A DNA stretch of 64,000 nt from an uncultured Sulfitobacter sp. (GCA_947501805.1 CANMXJ010000004.1:186001-250000); one strand, 5' to 3'; shown: positions 22,709-32,336, counted from the stretch's first letter. Numbers and translations: made by a program. Notes: a model not told the origin generated them from the sequence alone.

Positions 22709-23272
22709 TTAAACCTGCATGATCTCGGCTTGTTTCGTTTCAAGCTGTTCATCGATCAAGGCGATGAATTTGTTGGTCAGGTCCTGCATTTCGCTTTCCC
22801 AGATTTTCTGGTCGTCTTCGGACATTCCGTCGTTCTTGGCCTTCTTGATCTGATCCATACCGTCGCGCCGGATGTTGCGGATCGAGACACGTGCGTTTTC
22901 GGCATATGATCCGGCCACTTTGGTTAGTTGCGTGCGGCGTTCTTCGTTCAATTCGGGAATCGGCAGCATGATGATCGTGCCGTTCAGTTGCGGGTTGATG
23001 CCCAAACCGCTTTCGCGGATGGCCTTTTCGACCTTTCCGACCAATCCTTTGTCCCAGACGTTGATCGTCACCATGCGTGGTTCGGGCACGTTCACCGTGC
23101 CAACCTGGTTGATTGGTGTCATGGAGCCATAGGCATCCACCATTACCGGCTCCAACATGGAGGCCGACGCGCGTCCGGTGCGAAGTGACGCAAATTCCGT
23201 GCGTAATGAGGCAACCGCCCCGTTCATCCGACGCTCAAGGTCGTCTGTGTCCAGCATAAAGTCTTCTGACAT
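22709..23272 (-). CDS. frr: Ribosome recycling factor
   Basis: A 187-residue protein with typical RRF features: an N-terminal helix ([20 protein letters not shown]), [17 protein letters not shown], and the domain II segment with [11 protein letters not shown] and the C-terminal helix [10 protein letters not shown]. With EF-G it splits post-termination ribosomes. It follows pyrH by 100 bases on the same strand, the common pyrH-frr order. Confidence 0.97.
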   Translation of the reverse strand: MSEDFMLDTDDLERRMNGAVASLRTEFASLRTGRASASMLEPVMVDAYGSMTPINQVGTVNVPEPRMVTINVWDKGLVGKVEKAIRESGLGINPQLNGTIIMLPIPELNEERRTQLTKVAGSYAENARVSIRNIRRDGMDQIKKAKNDGMSEDDQKIWESEMQDLTNKFIALIDEQLETKQAEIMQV

Positions 23273-23372
23273 GGCTTTGTCCCGTGGTCTCGCGCTTTTA
23301 CAGCTGCATTATTCAAGTATCGTAAACGGTATAGATCATTGGCAGGTTAAAATACCAGTCTGGATAATGACC

Positions 23373-24101
23373 CTAGCCTTCAACGCGCGTATATGTGCCT
23401 TCACCGGCAAGGATCCCCTTGAAACCGCCCGGCTCGTCCAGCGAGAAAACAATGATCGGCAGGTTGTTGTCACGCGCCAGTGCAATCGCAGAGGCATCCA
23501 TCACGCCCAGACGTTTGGCCAGCACATCATCATAGGTGACTGTGTCATAGCGTTTGGCGTCCGGAAACTTTGCTGGGTCTTTGTCATAGACGCCATCAAC
23601 CTTGGTGCCCTTAAAGATTGCTTCGCAGGACATTTCATTTGCACGCAGGGTCGCTGCAGTATCTGTTGTGAAATAGGGATTGCCCGTACCGGCCGCAAAA
23701 ATACAAACCCGCTTTTTCTCTAAATGGCGCACAGCGCGACGGCGGATATAGGGTTCTGCAACTTCGTTCATGGTTATCGCCGAGATCACACGGGTATGTA
23801 TACCCAACCCTTCAAGCGAGGATTGCATCGCGAGCGCGTTCATCACGGTGGCGAGCATGCCCATGTAATCTGCTGTGGTTCGCTCCATGCCTTGCGCAGA
23901 TCCCTGAAGGCCGCGAAAGATATTGCCGCCGCCAATGACCATGCAAATCTCGACACCCATTTCATGGACCGACTGCACTTCGCGGGCGATGCGTTCTACG
24001 GTCGGTGGATGCAGGCCAAATCCTTGGTCCCCCATCAACGCTTCGCCTGAGATTTTCAACATGACACGGTTGAACGAGGCGGGCGCGGCATCTGCGGACA
24101 T
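23373..24101 (-). CDS. pyrH: UMP kinase
   Basis: A 242-residue amino-acid-kinase-fold enzyme. The N-terminal [17 protein letters not shown], the central [10 protein letters not shown] and [15 protein letters not shown], and [14 protein letters not shown] are all PyrH signatures. It phosphorylates UMP to UDP as a hexamer. The start is the ATG at 24101 preceded by AAAGGTCTCC. The frame is open upstream to 24167, but that would overlap the divergent miaA start and lacks a signal. Confidence 0.96.
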   Translation of the reverse strand: MSADAAPASFNRVMLKISGEALMGDQGFGLHPPTVERIAREVQSVHEMGVEICMVIGGGNIFRGLQGSAQGMERTTADYMGMLATVMNALAMQSSLEGLGIHTRVISAITMNEVAEPYIRRRAVRHLEKKRVCIFAAGTGNPYFTTDTAATLRANEMSCEAIFKGTKVDGVYDKDPAKFPDAKRYDTVTYDDVLAKRLGVMDASAIALARDNNLPIIVFSLDEPGGFKGILAGEGTYTRVEG

Positions 24102-24141
24102 AGGAGACCTTTCCGAATATGGAGTTTTAATTTGGCTACAA

Positions 24142-24157
24142 ATGTCGCAAATGTCGC
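24142..24157. promoter_or_regulatory. Tandem ATGTCGC repeat between pyrH and miaA
   Basis: ATGTCGC occurs at 24142-24148 and 24151-24157, a 9-bp period, inside the 65-base divergent gap. The same heptamer recurs twice downstream of the nearby AraC-type gene. It may be an operator, but the heptamer also occurs by chance elsewhere in the window. Confidence 0.25.
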
Positions 24158-24166
24158 CAAGGATCA

Positions 24167-25078
24167 ATGCGTCGCAGCGGGGTAAGTCAAAAAATGCAAA
24201 TTTCTGCCGCCCTCAAAGACGCAATGCGTGAAGTACCTTGCGACAAACCCGTCCTGATTGCCGGACCAACGGCCAGCGGCAAATCCGCCCTCGCACTTGA
24301 AATCGCAGCGCAGCAAGGTGGTGTGATCGTGAATGCGGACGCGAGTCAGGTCTACGAGTGCTGGCGTGTGATCACCGCGCGTCCCTCTGCCGACGAAGAA
24401 GCACAGGCACCGCACGCACTTTATGGGCATATCACTGCCACGCAGCCATATTCGACCGGACATTGGCTGCGTGAAGTGACTGGTCTGTTGGCTGCAGAAC
24501 AGCGGCTGATCATTACGGGCGGCACAGGTTTGTATTTTTCTGCGCTCACACAGGGGCTTGCCGAAATACCACCAACACCACCCGAGATTCGTATGCGTGG
24601 TGACAAAATGGATTTAGCGCAGCTTTTGGCGGCCCTGGATGCATCCACACTTGCGCGCATCGACGTACAGAACCGTGCACGCGCACAGCGCGCTTGGGAA
24701 GTGCTCATCGCAACGGGGCGAAGTCTTGCTGCCTGGCAGGACATGACCCCTGCCCCGATCCTGCCGCTTGGCGACTGTCATCCGATTGTGTTTGACGTTG
24801 ATAAGGTTTGGCTGAATGAGCGGATCAAGCGGCGTTTTGATCTCATGCTTGATCAAGGTGCCTTGGAAGAGGTTGCTGCGCAGCGCAGCATTTATGACCC
24901 CAACCTGCCGGCGCACCGCGCCATTGGTGTGCCGGAATTGATGGCGCATCTGCAAGGCGAGATCAGTCTTGATGATGCCAGACAACGGGCCATCATCGCG
25001 ACACGCCAATTTGCCAAACGGCAACGCACCTGGATGCGCAACAAGATGGCAGATTGGCACAAAGTGGCATTGCATTAA
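24167..25078 (+). CDS. miaA: tRNA dimethylallyltransferase
   Basis: A 303-residue enzyme with the P-loop GPTASGKS at residues 33-40, then [20 protein letters not shown] and [11 protein letters not shown], the MiaA core. It transfers a dimethylallyl group to N6 of A37 in tRNAs reading UNN codons. The ATG at 24167 has AAGGA six bases upstream; a second in-frame ATG at 24194 would shorten the variable N-terminus by nine residues. It is divergent from pyrH. The C-terminus ([15 protein letters not shown]) is intact. Confidence 0.95.
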   Translation: MRRSGVSQKMQISAALKDAMREVPCDKPVLIAGPTASGKSALALEIAAQQGGVIVNADASQVYECWRVITARPSADEEAQAPHALYGHITATQPYSTGHWLREVTGLLAAEQRLIITGGTGLYFSALTQGLAEIPPTPPEIRMRGDKMDLAQLLAALDASTLARIDVQNRARAQRAWEVLIATGRSLAAWQDMTPAPILPLGDCHPIVFDVDKVWLNERIKRRFDLMLDQGALEEVAAQRSIYDPNLPAHRAIGVPELMAHLQGEISLDDARQRAIIATRQFAKRQRTWMRNKMADWHKVALH

Positions 25079-25151
25079 GTTTCAAATATACAATCGTTTG
25101 CAACAAATTATCCCCACTTTCTTTTCCCGAGTTTCATTTGTACGATAAGTC

Positions 25152-25940
25152 ATGAGTTTTATGCTTGATGATATCCGTGTTCAGACGCTACCCCAGTTCT
25201 CGCAAGGTCAGGACTGGCGGTTATTGCTGGCACACGACAGACCACATCATTTGCTGATCTGGATCACCCGTGGTCAGGGGCGCGTGTTGCTGGATGGAAT
25301 GCGCCGCGGGATTGGAGCGCATAATGCGCTGTTTGTGCCGGCCCACTCTCTTTTCGCATTGGACTTGGGGCGTCAATCCACCGGCCAGATTGTCATTCTG
25401 CCCGAAGCGTCTGCGCTGCGCCTGCCAGAGATGCCGCGCCATTTGCGCATTCGTGATGTGCAGGTGCAATCCGAACTGACGGGCCTGATCGAAGCGGCAA
25501 TGCGCGAGGATCAAGGCACGCGGGCCTTGCGTAGTGATGCCTTGGAAGGCCATGCCGCGCTGATGTCTGTCTGGTTGCGTCGGCAAATGATGTTGGAAGA
25601 ACATGTTCCAAGCAAACGTACCGCTGGCCAGCGGCTGAGCCAGCGGTACTGCGCGCTTTTGCCCGACAGATTTAGATCTGGTGCCCCGATGGCAGATTAT
25701 GCGGCCACATTGGGCGTTACCCCGACGCATCTGACGCGCGCTGTGAAAGCGGCAACCGGAAAGACAGCGGCGGATTTGCTGACCGAACGGGTATTGCACG
25801 AGGCACGCCGTTTACTGATTGAAACCAAAGAACCCGCACAAAAGATCGCACAATTTCTCGGGTTTGGATCAGCGGCCTATTTTACCCGCTTCATACAACA
25901 ACATACCGGCAGTCCGCCCAGCAAGCTGCGGGACCGGTAA
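25152..25940 (+). CDS. AraC-family transcriptional regulator
   Basis: A 262-residue protein with an N-terminal cupin-like sensing region (residues ~1-110, GRVLLDGMRRG, NALFVPAHSLFAL) and a C-terminal pair of helix-turn-helix motifs (from about residue 170, ending FLGFGSAAYFTRFIQQHTGS and PPSKLR), the AraC/XylS layout. It lies 73 bases after miaA and 316 bases before an ABC importer operon on the same strand. A direct repeat suited to an AraC dimer follows its stop codon, so regulation of the importer is a reasonable but unproven guess. The effector is unknown. Confidence 0.9.
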   Translation: MSFMLDDIRVQTLPQFSQGQDWRLLLAHDRPHHLLIWITRGQGRVLLDGMRRGIGAHNALFVPAHSLFALDLGRQSTGQIVILPEASALRLPEMPRHLRIRDVQVQSELTGLIEAAMREDQGTRALRSDALEGHAALMSVWLRRQMMLEEHVPSKRTAGQRLSQRYCALLPDRFRSGAPMADYAATLGVTPTHLTRAVKAATGKTAADLLTERVLHEARRLLIETKEPAQKIAQFLGFGSAAYFTRFIQQHTGSPPSKLRDR

Positions 25941-26256
25941 GTTCTGCGTCCAGATGAGTGGCTGACGACATATGTCGCTTTCGGACCTCAAAAATGTCGC
26001 AAAAATACAGCCAACAGGCGGTGGAGGACATTGACCTTATGCCCAGAGTGTTGCCTGATGCAGCCAAGGGATAGCAGGATGCCGCAAAACGCGTGTCAGT
26101 AAAGACACCATGGGGATCCGCACAGGGGGAGCACTAAAACCACACCTTGATCCTGCATCACGGGCCTTTCAGGCCTTTGATCTATTAATTGAGGCTTCTG
26201 GCCTTGCAAGAAAAACGGTGGGGAAAACCCTGCCTTGCCACCAACAGGGGCGCTAA
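25941..26256 (+). other. Intergenic region upstream of the ABC importer
   Basis: These 316 bases contain the candidate operator above and a small hairpin GGCCT-TTC-AGGCC (26163-26175). No reading frame longer than a few dozen codons looks real, and I see no fragment of a substrate-binding protein. The importer promoter is presumably here; I could not pick out convincing -35/-10 boxes. Confidence 0.6.
25966..26000. promoter_or_regulatory. Palindrome plus 22-bp direct repeat, candidate AraC-type operator
   Basis: CGACATATGTCG (25966-25977) is a perfect 12-bp palindrome. Its ATGTCGC half (25972-25978) is repeated at 25994-26000, exactly 22 bp later, about two helical turns. AraC-family dimers typically bind direct repeats with this period. 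It lies 25 bases after the AraC-type gene and about 255 bases before the importer. Confidence 0.4.
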
Positions 26257-27342
26257 ATGGGAATATTTATCTTACGTCGCTTGGGCGTGATGGTACTGAC
26301 GGCGCTTTGCCTGACGTTCATCGTGTTCTGGCTGACCAATCTTTATCCGAATCTTGAAAAACTCGCCAAGACCCAAGGTAACTTCCGCATGTCAGACGAA
26401 GCGGTATCGTCCTATCTGGGTGATCGCGGCTACTTGCAGCCGATGCCGGTGAAATTCGGTCAATGGCTGGGCGTGATGCCCGGCTGGGTGACAGAAAAAG
26501 AGGAAGGCAAGACCTTTGGCCGCTGTTTTGATGCAGGAACCCCCGAAAAGGAGCGCCCGACCCGCTGTGGCGTGCTGCAAGGGGACTGGGGATTTTCAAC
26601 GGTTTTCAAGGACGAAGTGGGCACAACCGTGGCTACGCGTCTGGCGCTGACAGGCAAGCTGATGCTTTGTGTGTTGCTGTTGATGGTACCCTCGGCGCTG
26701 ATCGTCGGTGTTCTTGCCGGGATGCGGGAAGGATCAAAGCTTGATCGGTCATTGTCCACCTTCTCGATCGCGACAACGGCCACTCCGGAATATGTATCGG
26801 GCGTGATCTTCATTGCTGTGCTGGCTTCCTCGAAGTTCGGTTTGTCGCCGATACTTGCGGAATGGGGCTGGATCGACAGCAAGACGCTGTTCCTCGGCTC
26901 TGCCACATCTGCGATGGCGGATGCGAATTTCTGGAATTTCTTTTTGCCAGTGCTGACCATCTCGCTCTATGGCATGGGATATATTGCCCGCATGACCCGC
27001 GCCTCCATGGCCGAGGTGATGACGGCGCAGTATATCCGCACTGCACGTCTGAAAGGCGTCAAGTTTTCGGACATCGTTCTGAAACACGCGCTGCGCAATG
27101 CGCTGATTGCGCCCTTCACGGTGATCATGCTGCAAATCCCATGGTTGCTGAACGGTGTGGTGATTGTCGAGACGTTGTTTAACTACAAGGGCTTTGGCTG
27201 GCTTTTGGTGCAAGCGGCATCGAATAATGACATTGAACTGCTGCTCGCGGTCTCTGTTGTTTCTGTTGTTGTGGTTCTGGTGACGCAGCTGATTTCCGAT
27301 ATCGGCTATGTCTATCTCAATCCACGCATTCGCATTTCTTAA
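26257..27342 (+). CDS. Opp/Dpp-type ABC permease 1 (OppB-like)
   Basis: A 361-residue polytopic protein with an OppB/DppB layout: an N-terminal helix (FILRRLGVMVLTALCLTFIV), five further helices, and the EAA-type coupling loop MTRASMAEVMTAQYIRTARLKG near residue 250. Between helix 1 and helix 2 is an extra-cytoplasmic stretch of about 100 residues with two cysteines (GRCFDAG, TRCGVLQG), longer than in ordinary OppB. AGGGG precedes the ATG. The second permease starts six bases after its stop. The substrate is probably a peptide-like or larger organic solute, but cannot be read from the sequence. Confidence 0.88.
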   Translation: MGIFILRRLGVMVLTALCLTFIVFWLTNLYPNLEKLAKTQGNFRMSDEAVSSYLGDRGYLQPMPVKFGQWLGVMPGWVTEKEEGKTFGRCFDAGTPEKERPTRCGVLQGDWGFSTVFKDEVGTTVATRLALTGKLMLCVLLLMVPSALIVGVLAGMREGSKLDRSLSTFSIATTATPEYVSGVIFIAVLASSKFGLSPILAEWGWIDSKTLFLGSATSAMADANFWNFFLPVLTISLYGMGYIARMTRASMAEVMTAQYIRTARLKGVKFSDIVLKHALRNALIAPFTVIMLQIPWLLNGVVIVETLFNYKGFGWLLVQAASNNDIELLLAVSVVSVVVVLVTQLISDIGYVYLNPRIRIS

Positions 27343-27348
27343 GGGGGC

Positions 27349-28821
27349 ATGAACATGGAACCATTGTCATGGACGGGCTCTCTTTCAGGGCTTAACTATT
27401 TTTTTCTCATCATTCTGGGCCTTCTGGCTCTGATGATTGTGGTTTCGATCCTCGCCTCTCTGGTGCCGTCATCAGATGCGCGGGCAATTGGTGCTGATGG
27501 TACTCTGGCCTCTGACCAAGGGGCTGCGGGGTTTATCAATATGATCATCGGCTACCTGTTCTACGCCGTTGTCGCGTTGGTGCTGGTCTATCTGGTGCTT
27601 GGTGTCGTCATGGGCACAGGCGCGGGGATCATGGGCGGTATATCCCGCCAGTTTTTGCCCGTATGGGCCGCGCTGATCATCACCTATGCGGTGTCGATTA
27701 CATACAAGCGCAAGCTGGGGCTTTACGGCAAATTGTTTGACAGCACGGTGGGTATGATCGGTTTTGGCATCGTGATGTTCTGGGTCTTTACCGGCATCAT
27801 GGGGGGCGTGTTTGACATGCTGATCACCCATGACAGTCTGTCCCAAGTTTCAGGCATGAAAAACAAACTGCCCGGCACACCACTGGCACGGGCGGATGCA
27901 GAGGATTACCAGTGGTTCCTGCTTGGCGGCGACAACCTTGCGCGCGATGTGTTTTCGCGGCTGATCAAAGGCTCTTGGGTCGTGGTACAGATTGCGCCAA
28001 TGGCGACGCTGTTTGCCTTTATGGTGGGCATCACGCTGGGCCTGCCCGCAGGGTATTATGGCGGGCGTCTGGACACTGTGTTGTCCTTCCTCGCCAATCT
28101 GATCCTCGCCTTTCCGGTGATCTTGCTGTTCTATCTGCTGGTCACACCGGAGATCGTGCTAACAGGTATTCCCAACTACATGGCGACATTCCTGTTTGTC
28201 TTTCCGCTGATCTTTGTCGCGATCCTGCTGAACTCGCGCTACTACACACAGCCGTCGTTTCGCACGCCGCTGCTGATTGTCGTGTTGGGTGTGCTGGGCT
28301 GGCTCTATCTATCGCTTATCAGTTCTGATGGCTCAATTGTGCAAACCGACACTTACCGTATTCCCGGCCTGCCTGCGATGCTGGACGGGTTCGACATTGA
28401 CGGCGGTATTCTTGTTGTTTTTGTCTCGGTGGTCTTTGTGAATTCGCCCACGGTGTTCCGCATCGTGCGCGGCCTCGCACTCGACATCAAAACGCGTGAT
28501 TACGTGGCGGCGGCACAAACCCGCGGTGAGGGGCCGTGGTACATCATGCTGTGGGAAATTCTGCCCAACGCGCGTGGTCCGCTGATTGTCGATTTCTGTC
28601 TGCGCATTGGCTATACCACGATCCTTTTGGGAACCTTGGGTTTCTTTGGATTGGGGCTTGAATCGGAAAGTCCGGATTGGGGATCAACCATCAACGCGGG
28701 ACGGCGTTTGCTGGCTCTTTATCCACATGCGGCGATTGCACCGGCACTGGCTTTGTTGAGCTTGGTGTTGGGTTTGAACCTGCTGGCAGATGGCCTCAGG
28801 GAGGAATCACTGCGCGATTAA
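27349..28821 (+). CDS. Opp/Dpp-type ABC permease 2 (OppC-like, enlarged)
   Basis: A 490-residue protein whose core matches OppC: GDNLARDVFSRLIKGSW near residue 195, GLPAGYYGGRLDTVLSF, the coupling loop with DYVAAAQTRGEGPWYIMLWEI-like sequence, and the C-terminal DGLREESLRD. Ordinary OppC proteins are near 300 residues. Here about three additional membrane helices precede the core (residues ~60-160), and about 90 residues with further helices are inserted within it (around 275-365). AAGGGGG precedes the start. It forms an operon with its neighbours. Confidence 0.88.
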   Translation: MNMEPLSWTGSLSGLNYFFLIILGLLALMIVVSILASLVPSSDARAIGADGTLASDQGAAGFINMIIGYLFYAVVALVLVYLVLGVVMGTGAGIMGGISRQFLPVWAALIITYAVSITYKRKLGLYGKLFDSTVGMIGFGIVMFWVFTGIMGGVFDMLITHDSLSQVSGMKNKLPGTPLARADAEDYQWFLLGGDNLARDVFSRLIKGSWVVVQIAPMATLFAFMVGITLGLPAGYYGGRLDTVLSFLANLILAFPVILLFYLLVTPEIVLTGIPNYMATFLFVFPLIFVAILLNSRYYTQPSFRTPLLIVVLGVLGWLYLSLISSDGSIVQTDTYRIPGLPAMLDGFDIDGGILVVFVSVVFVNSPTVFRIVRGLALDIKTRDYVAAAQTRGEGPWYIMLWEILPNARGPLIVDFCLRIGYTTILLGTLGFFGLGLESESPDWGSTINAGRRLLALYPHAAIAPALALLSLVLGLNLLADGLREESLRD

Positions 28822-28832
28822 TGTTGGTGACG

Positions 28833-28870
28833 TTCGGGGCTCTGCCCCGGACCCCGGAGGTTAAGGGCCA
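28833..28870. repeat. Intergenic repeat element, copy C (inverted)
   Basis: This contains the hairpin GGGGC-TCT-GCCCC followed by GGACCCCGGAGG and AAGGGCC. Read on the minus strand it matches the right-hand part of copy A at 11021-11062 (GGCCCT, then CGGGG, then GGGCAGAGCCC). It sits in the 93-base gap between the second permease and the ATPase gene, where it could adjust relative expression of the two. Confidence 0.45.
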
Positions 28871-28914
28871 AGTGAAGAATAGACACTTTGTGAGCGCCCC
28901 GAGGAGAATGAACG

Positions 28915-31005
28915 ATGGTTAAAGAAGCATATGACGGGCCAATTCTAGAGATCGACAAGTTGTCGATTTCGTTTTTCACACGGCTTCGCGAAATTCCTGC
29001 TGTGATGGATTTCTCGGCTTCCGTGATGCCGGGGGAAGCTTTGGGATTGGTGGGTGAATCCGGTTGTGGTAAGTCAACGGTTGCGCTGGGCGTGATGCAG
29101 GATTTGGGCAAGAACGGACGCATTGTTGGCGGTTCGATCAAGTTCAAAGGACGCGATCTGGGCGAGATGTCGGATGAGGAACTGCGCGATATACGCGGCT
29201 CCGAAATTGCGATGATCTATCAGGAACCTATGGCATCCCTGAACCCCGCGATGAAGATCGGGCGACAGCTGATGGAAGTTCCGATGATCCACGCAGGCAT
29301 GTCAGAGACAGAAGCCGAAGCGCGCGCCTTGCAGGTGGTCACAGACGTGAAACTGCCCGATCCCAAGCGCATCCTGAACTCCTATCCACACCAGCTTTCC
29401 GGTGGCCAGCAGCAACGGATCGTGATTGCGATGGCGTTGATGTCGGAACCGTCCTTGCTAATCCTTGATGAACCGACAACCGCGCTGGATGTGACGGTCG
29501 AAGCGGCGGTTGTCGAATTGGTCAAAGACCTTGGCAAGAAATACGGCACCTCGATGCTGTTCATCAGCCACAACCTTGGCCTTGTACTCGAAACCTGTGA
29601 CCGCATCTGTGTGATGTACTCCGGTGAGGCGGTAGAGCGCGGCTCCATCGAAGACGTCTTTGACGAGATGCAGCACCCCTACACGCAGGCGTTGTTCCGT
29701 TCGATCCCCCTGCCCGGTGCGGACAAGAATGCGCGCCCGCTGATTGCCATCCCCGGTAATTTTCCCCTGCCCCACGAGCGGCCTAACGGCTGCAACTTTG
29801 GCCCGCGCTGCGATTATTTCGAGGCCGGGCGCTGTGATCAGGGAGTGATCCCGATGTCCATCATCGACGGGAATGATCGGCACCACACCCGTTGTTTGCG
29901 CTATGACGAAATCGACTGGCAGGCACCGCTGGAACTGGCTGATGTCAAAACCAAAGGTGAGGTTGGCGAGGTTGTCCTGAAAATGGATAAACTCAAGAAG
30001 TACTATCAGGTTGCGGCCAATGCCATGTTTGGCGGGGGCAGCACCAAAGTGGTCAAGGCCAACGAGGAACTGACATTTGAGGCCCGCGAATCCGAAACGC
30101 TGGCGATTGTCGGTGAATCAGGCTGCGGCAAATCCACCTTTGCGAAGGTGCTGATGGGGTTGGAAACCGCAACCGAAGGGCAAATCCTGCTAGACGGACA
30201 GGACATAGGCAGTACCCCGATAGAAGAACGCACAACGCAAAATGTTGCGGACATCCAGATGGTGTTCCAGAACCCGTTTGATACGCTGAACCCGTCAATG
30301 ACGGTGGGTCGCCAGATCATCCGCGCGCTTGAGATTTTCAAAATCGGCAAGAACGAGGCAGAGCGCAAGAAACGCATGCTTGAACTGCTGGACCTTGTGA
30401 AATTGCCACGTGAGTTTGCCACCCGCATGCCGCGCCAGTTATCAGGCGGGCAAAAACAACGGGTTGGCATTGCACGCGCCTTTGCGGGTGATGCACGCAT
30501 CGTGGTGGCAGATGAACCTGTGTCGGCTCTGGATGTGTCCGTGCAGGCGGCGGTTACGGATTTGCTAATGGAAATCCAGCGCGAGCAGAAAACCACACTT
30601 TTGTTCATCAGCCATGACCTGTCGATTGTACGCTACCTGAGTGATCGTGTGATGGTGATGTACCTCGGCCATGTCGTCGAACTTGGCAGCACGGATCAGG
30701 TCTTCTCGCCGCCCTATCACCCCTACACAGAGGCGCTGCTGTCCGCGGTGCCGATTGCGGATACGTCCGTGAAGAAGAAACACATCGTGCTTGAAGGTGA
30801 TATCCCGTCCGCGATGAACCCGCCCCCCGGCTGTCCGTTCCAGACACGTTGTCGCTGGAAATCGGAAGTGCCAGGCAACCTGTGTGAAAAAGAAGTGCCA
30901 CCGATCCGGATGGTTGGCGAAAATCATCAGGTGAAATGCCATCTGTCTGACGAAAAACTGGCACAGATGGAACCTGTCATCGAAGTAGGTGTTGCCGCTG
31001 AATAG
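28915..31005 (+). CDS. Double-domain ABC importer ATPase (OppD-OppF fusion type)
   Basis: A 696-residue protein with two complete ATPase cassettes. The first has Walker A GESGCGKST (residues 48-56) and signature LSGGQQQRI. The second has another GESGCGKST near residue 400 and LSGGQKQRV near 508, each with Walker B LILDEPTTALD or ADEPVSALD. Each half ends in the Opp/Dpp oligopeptide C-terminal domain with a Cys cluster (CNFGPRCDYF, CPFQTRCRW), which in this family can hold an iron-sulfur cluster. It energises the two upstream permeases. A terminator follows. Confidence 0.94.
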   Translation: MVKEAYDGPILEIDKLSISFFTRLREIPAVMDFSASVMPGEALGLVGESGCGKSTVALGVMQDLGKNGRIVGGSIKFKGRDLGEMSDEELRDIRGSEIAMIYQEPMASLNPAMKIGRQLMEVPMIHAGMSETEAEARALQVVTDVKLPDPKRILNSYPHQLSGGQQQRIVIAMALMSEPSLLILDEPTTALDVTVEAAVVELVKDLGKKYGTSMLFISHNLGLVLETCDRICVMYSGEAVERGSIEDVFDEMQHPYTQALFRSIPLPGADKNARPLIAIPGNFPLPHERPNGCNFGPRCDYFEAGRCDQGVIPMSIIDGNDRHHTRCLRYDEIDWQAPLELADVKTKGEVGEVVLKMDKLKKYYQVAANAMFGGGSTKVVKANEELTFEARESETLAIVGESGCGKSTFAKVLMGLETATEGQILLDGQDIGSTPIEERTTQNVADIQMVFQNPFDTLNPSMTVGRQIIRALEIFKIGKNEAERKKRMLELLDLVKLPREFATRMPRQLSGGQKQRVGIARAFAGDARIVVADEPVSALDVSVQAAVTDLLMEIQREQKTTLLFISHDLSIVRYLSDRVMVMYLGHVVELGSTDQVFSPPYHPYTEALLSAVPIADTSVKKKHIVLEGDIPSAMNPPPGCPFQTRCRWKSEVPGNLCEKEVPPIRMVGENHQVKCHLSDEKLAQMEPVIEVGVAAE

Positions 31006-31016
31006 TGATAAATAAA

Positions 31017-31050
31017 GACGCGCCCCTGCAAAGGGACGCGCCTTGTTCTT
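31017..31050 (+). terminator. Terminator of the ABC importer operon
   Basis: An 11-position stem (31017-31027 with 31032-31042, two mismatches) with a GCAA tetraloop is followed by TTGTTCTT. It lies 12 bases after the ATPase stop codon. Confidence 0.65.
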
Positions 31051-31079
31051 ACGTTGCAAAGGTCCGGTGGTTATCGGTC

Positions 31080-31583
31080 TTACGATGGAACTTTGGCCAG
31101 ACCTTCGGCCACATTTAATGCAAATCCTTGCACCATTGCCTTGTAGAAATCATCTAGCGACGGTGCGATTGCGACAAAGCCGTCTGGCACTGCTGTCTCG
31201 TCCATCGTTGCGTGAATTTTCACGGTGAATGTCTGTCCGCCGCTGCCACTGCTCCGGTCAATTGCGACGATGCCTTCCAGCTGGTTGAATTCAGCCGAAT
31301 CCGGCAACATCGTATCGCCATTCAGTGCCACCTTGCGGATGTCCACGCGAATGATCGGATCAGCGGCATTGTTGCTGAGTGGAACCATGTCCGCGATCGC
31401 CAATTGGATGTCACTGGCAATCTCGGGATAAAGCGCCTGCGCATTGCTGCCCTCAGCGGCGTCATAAGACGCCTTTACAGTGATTTCAGAGACGTCCTGC
31501 AGGTCCGCAGCATTTGCGGGAATTGCGAAAATCGCCGTGGTCATGGCGGTTGCGATGGTCAGATTTCTGAGTGTGTTAAACAT
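31080..31583 (-). CDS. Exported protein of unknown function
   Basis: A 167-residue protein beginning at the ATG at 31583 behind AAGGAGAG. The first ~24 residues form a signal peptide (TIATAMTTAIFAIPANA, then cleavage before ADLQ). The mature part is acidic, free of cysteines and membrane helices, so it should be periplasmic or secreted. I do not recognise a named domain. It is transcribed alone between the ABC operon and the lytic transglycosylase. The frame extends to 31616, but the start signal favours 31583. Confidence 0.75.
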   Translation of the reverse strand: MFNTLRNLTIATAMTTAIFAIPANAADLQDVSEITVKASYDAAEGSNAQALYPEIASDIQLAIADMVPLSNNAADPIIRVDIRKVALNGDTMLPDSAEFNQLEGIVAIDRSSGSGGQTFTVKIHATMDETAVPDGFVAIAPSLDDFYKAMVQGFALNVAEGLAKVPS

Positions 31584-31739
31584 GGTACTACTCTCCTTCG
31601 TTGTGTTCACAGGCATGCAAGCGCACGCCAGTGTGATTGGTGAACAAACTCAAGATGAGGGGGAATGGTTCCACATACAGCCTTGGGCTGTGCAGAAAAC
31701 TGACGTAAAATCGCAGAAGTTCCGTTCTATATCAACGGC

Positions 31740-32336
31740 TTAGTTGCCTCCAATGATCCGGACATAATTCTTGGTTTCTTTGTAGGGCGGCACGCCACCA
31801 TACTTTTTCACCGCACCCGGACCCGCATTATAGGCGGCTAGCGCAAGCTTCCATGTTCCGAACGTGCGGTACTGCTGCTTGAGATAGCGTGCGCCACCCT
31901 CAAGGTTTTGCCTAGGGTCGGAGGGATCAACCCGCAACAAGCGGGCCGTGCCGGGCATCAGTTGAGCCAAGCCGATGGCACCCGCATGACTGACTGCTGT
32001 GTGGTTCCAGTTGCTTTCCTGTTGCACCAGACGCAGGAATAAATCCACCGGAACGCCGTGTTTGGTCGCGGCCTGTTTGGCCATGCTCAGGAACTGCCCT
32101 TTGTATTTGCCACGGTATTTCGGCGTTTGCCAATTGGTCGGCGTCACAACTGTGGGCGGTTTAAGCCTGACGGAAGAGGAATATTGTTTGGCCGCGCGGG
32201 TATCGAGCAGCTTTGACTGCGACTTGAACAGAGACTTACGGCTTTTGGTTGAAAACAGATCGGCCTGCGCAATACCAGGCGTTGCAAACACCAGCCCCGC
32301 AGCGGCCAACCCTGCAAAAACACATGATCTTAGCAT
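31740..32336 (-). CDS. Lytic transglycosylase (SLT domain, family 1-like)
   Basis: A 198-residue exported protein: signal peptide residues 1-25, a basic linker, then an SLT catalytic domain from about residue 80. The catalytic Glu is Glu107 in LVQQESNW, followed by [29 protein letters not shown] and [18 protein letters not shown], the classic motifs. It cleaves the MurNAc-GlcNAc bond of peptidoglycan to 1,6-anhydro products. AGGAG is present before the ATG. It is short, with no LysM or lipobox. Confidence 0.93.
   Translation of the reverse strand: MLRSCVFAGLAAAGLVFATPGIAQADLFSTKSRKSLFKSQSKLLDTRAAKQYSSSVRLKPPTVVTPTNWQTPKYRGKYKGQFLSMAKQAATKHGVPVDLFLRLVQQESNWNHTAVSHAGAIGLAQLMPGTARLLRVDPSDPRQNLEGGARYLKQQYRTFGTWKLALAAYNAGPGAVKKYGGVPPYKETKNYVRIIGGN

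Noticed and set aside
26163..26175. Hairpin GGCCT-TTC-AGGCC upstream of the importer
   Set aside because: Only five pairs and three following T; it is too weak to call a terminator and lies upstream of the genes.
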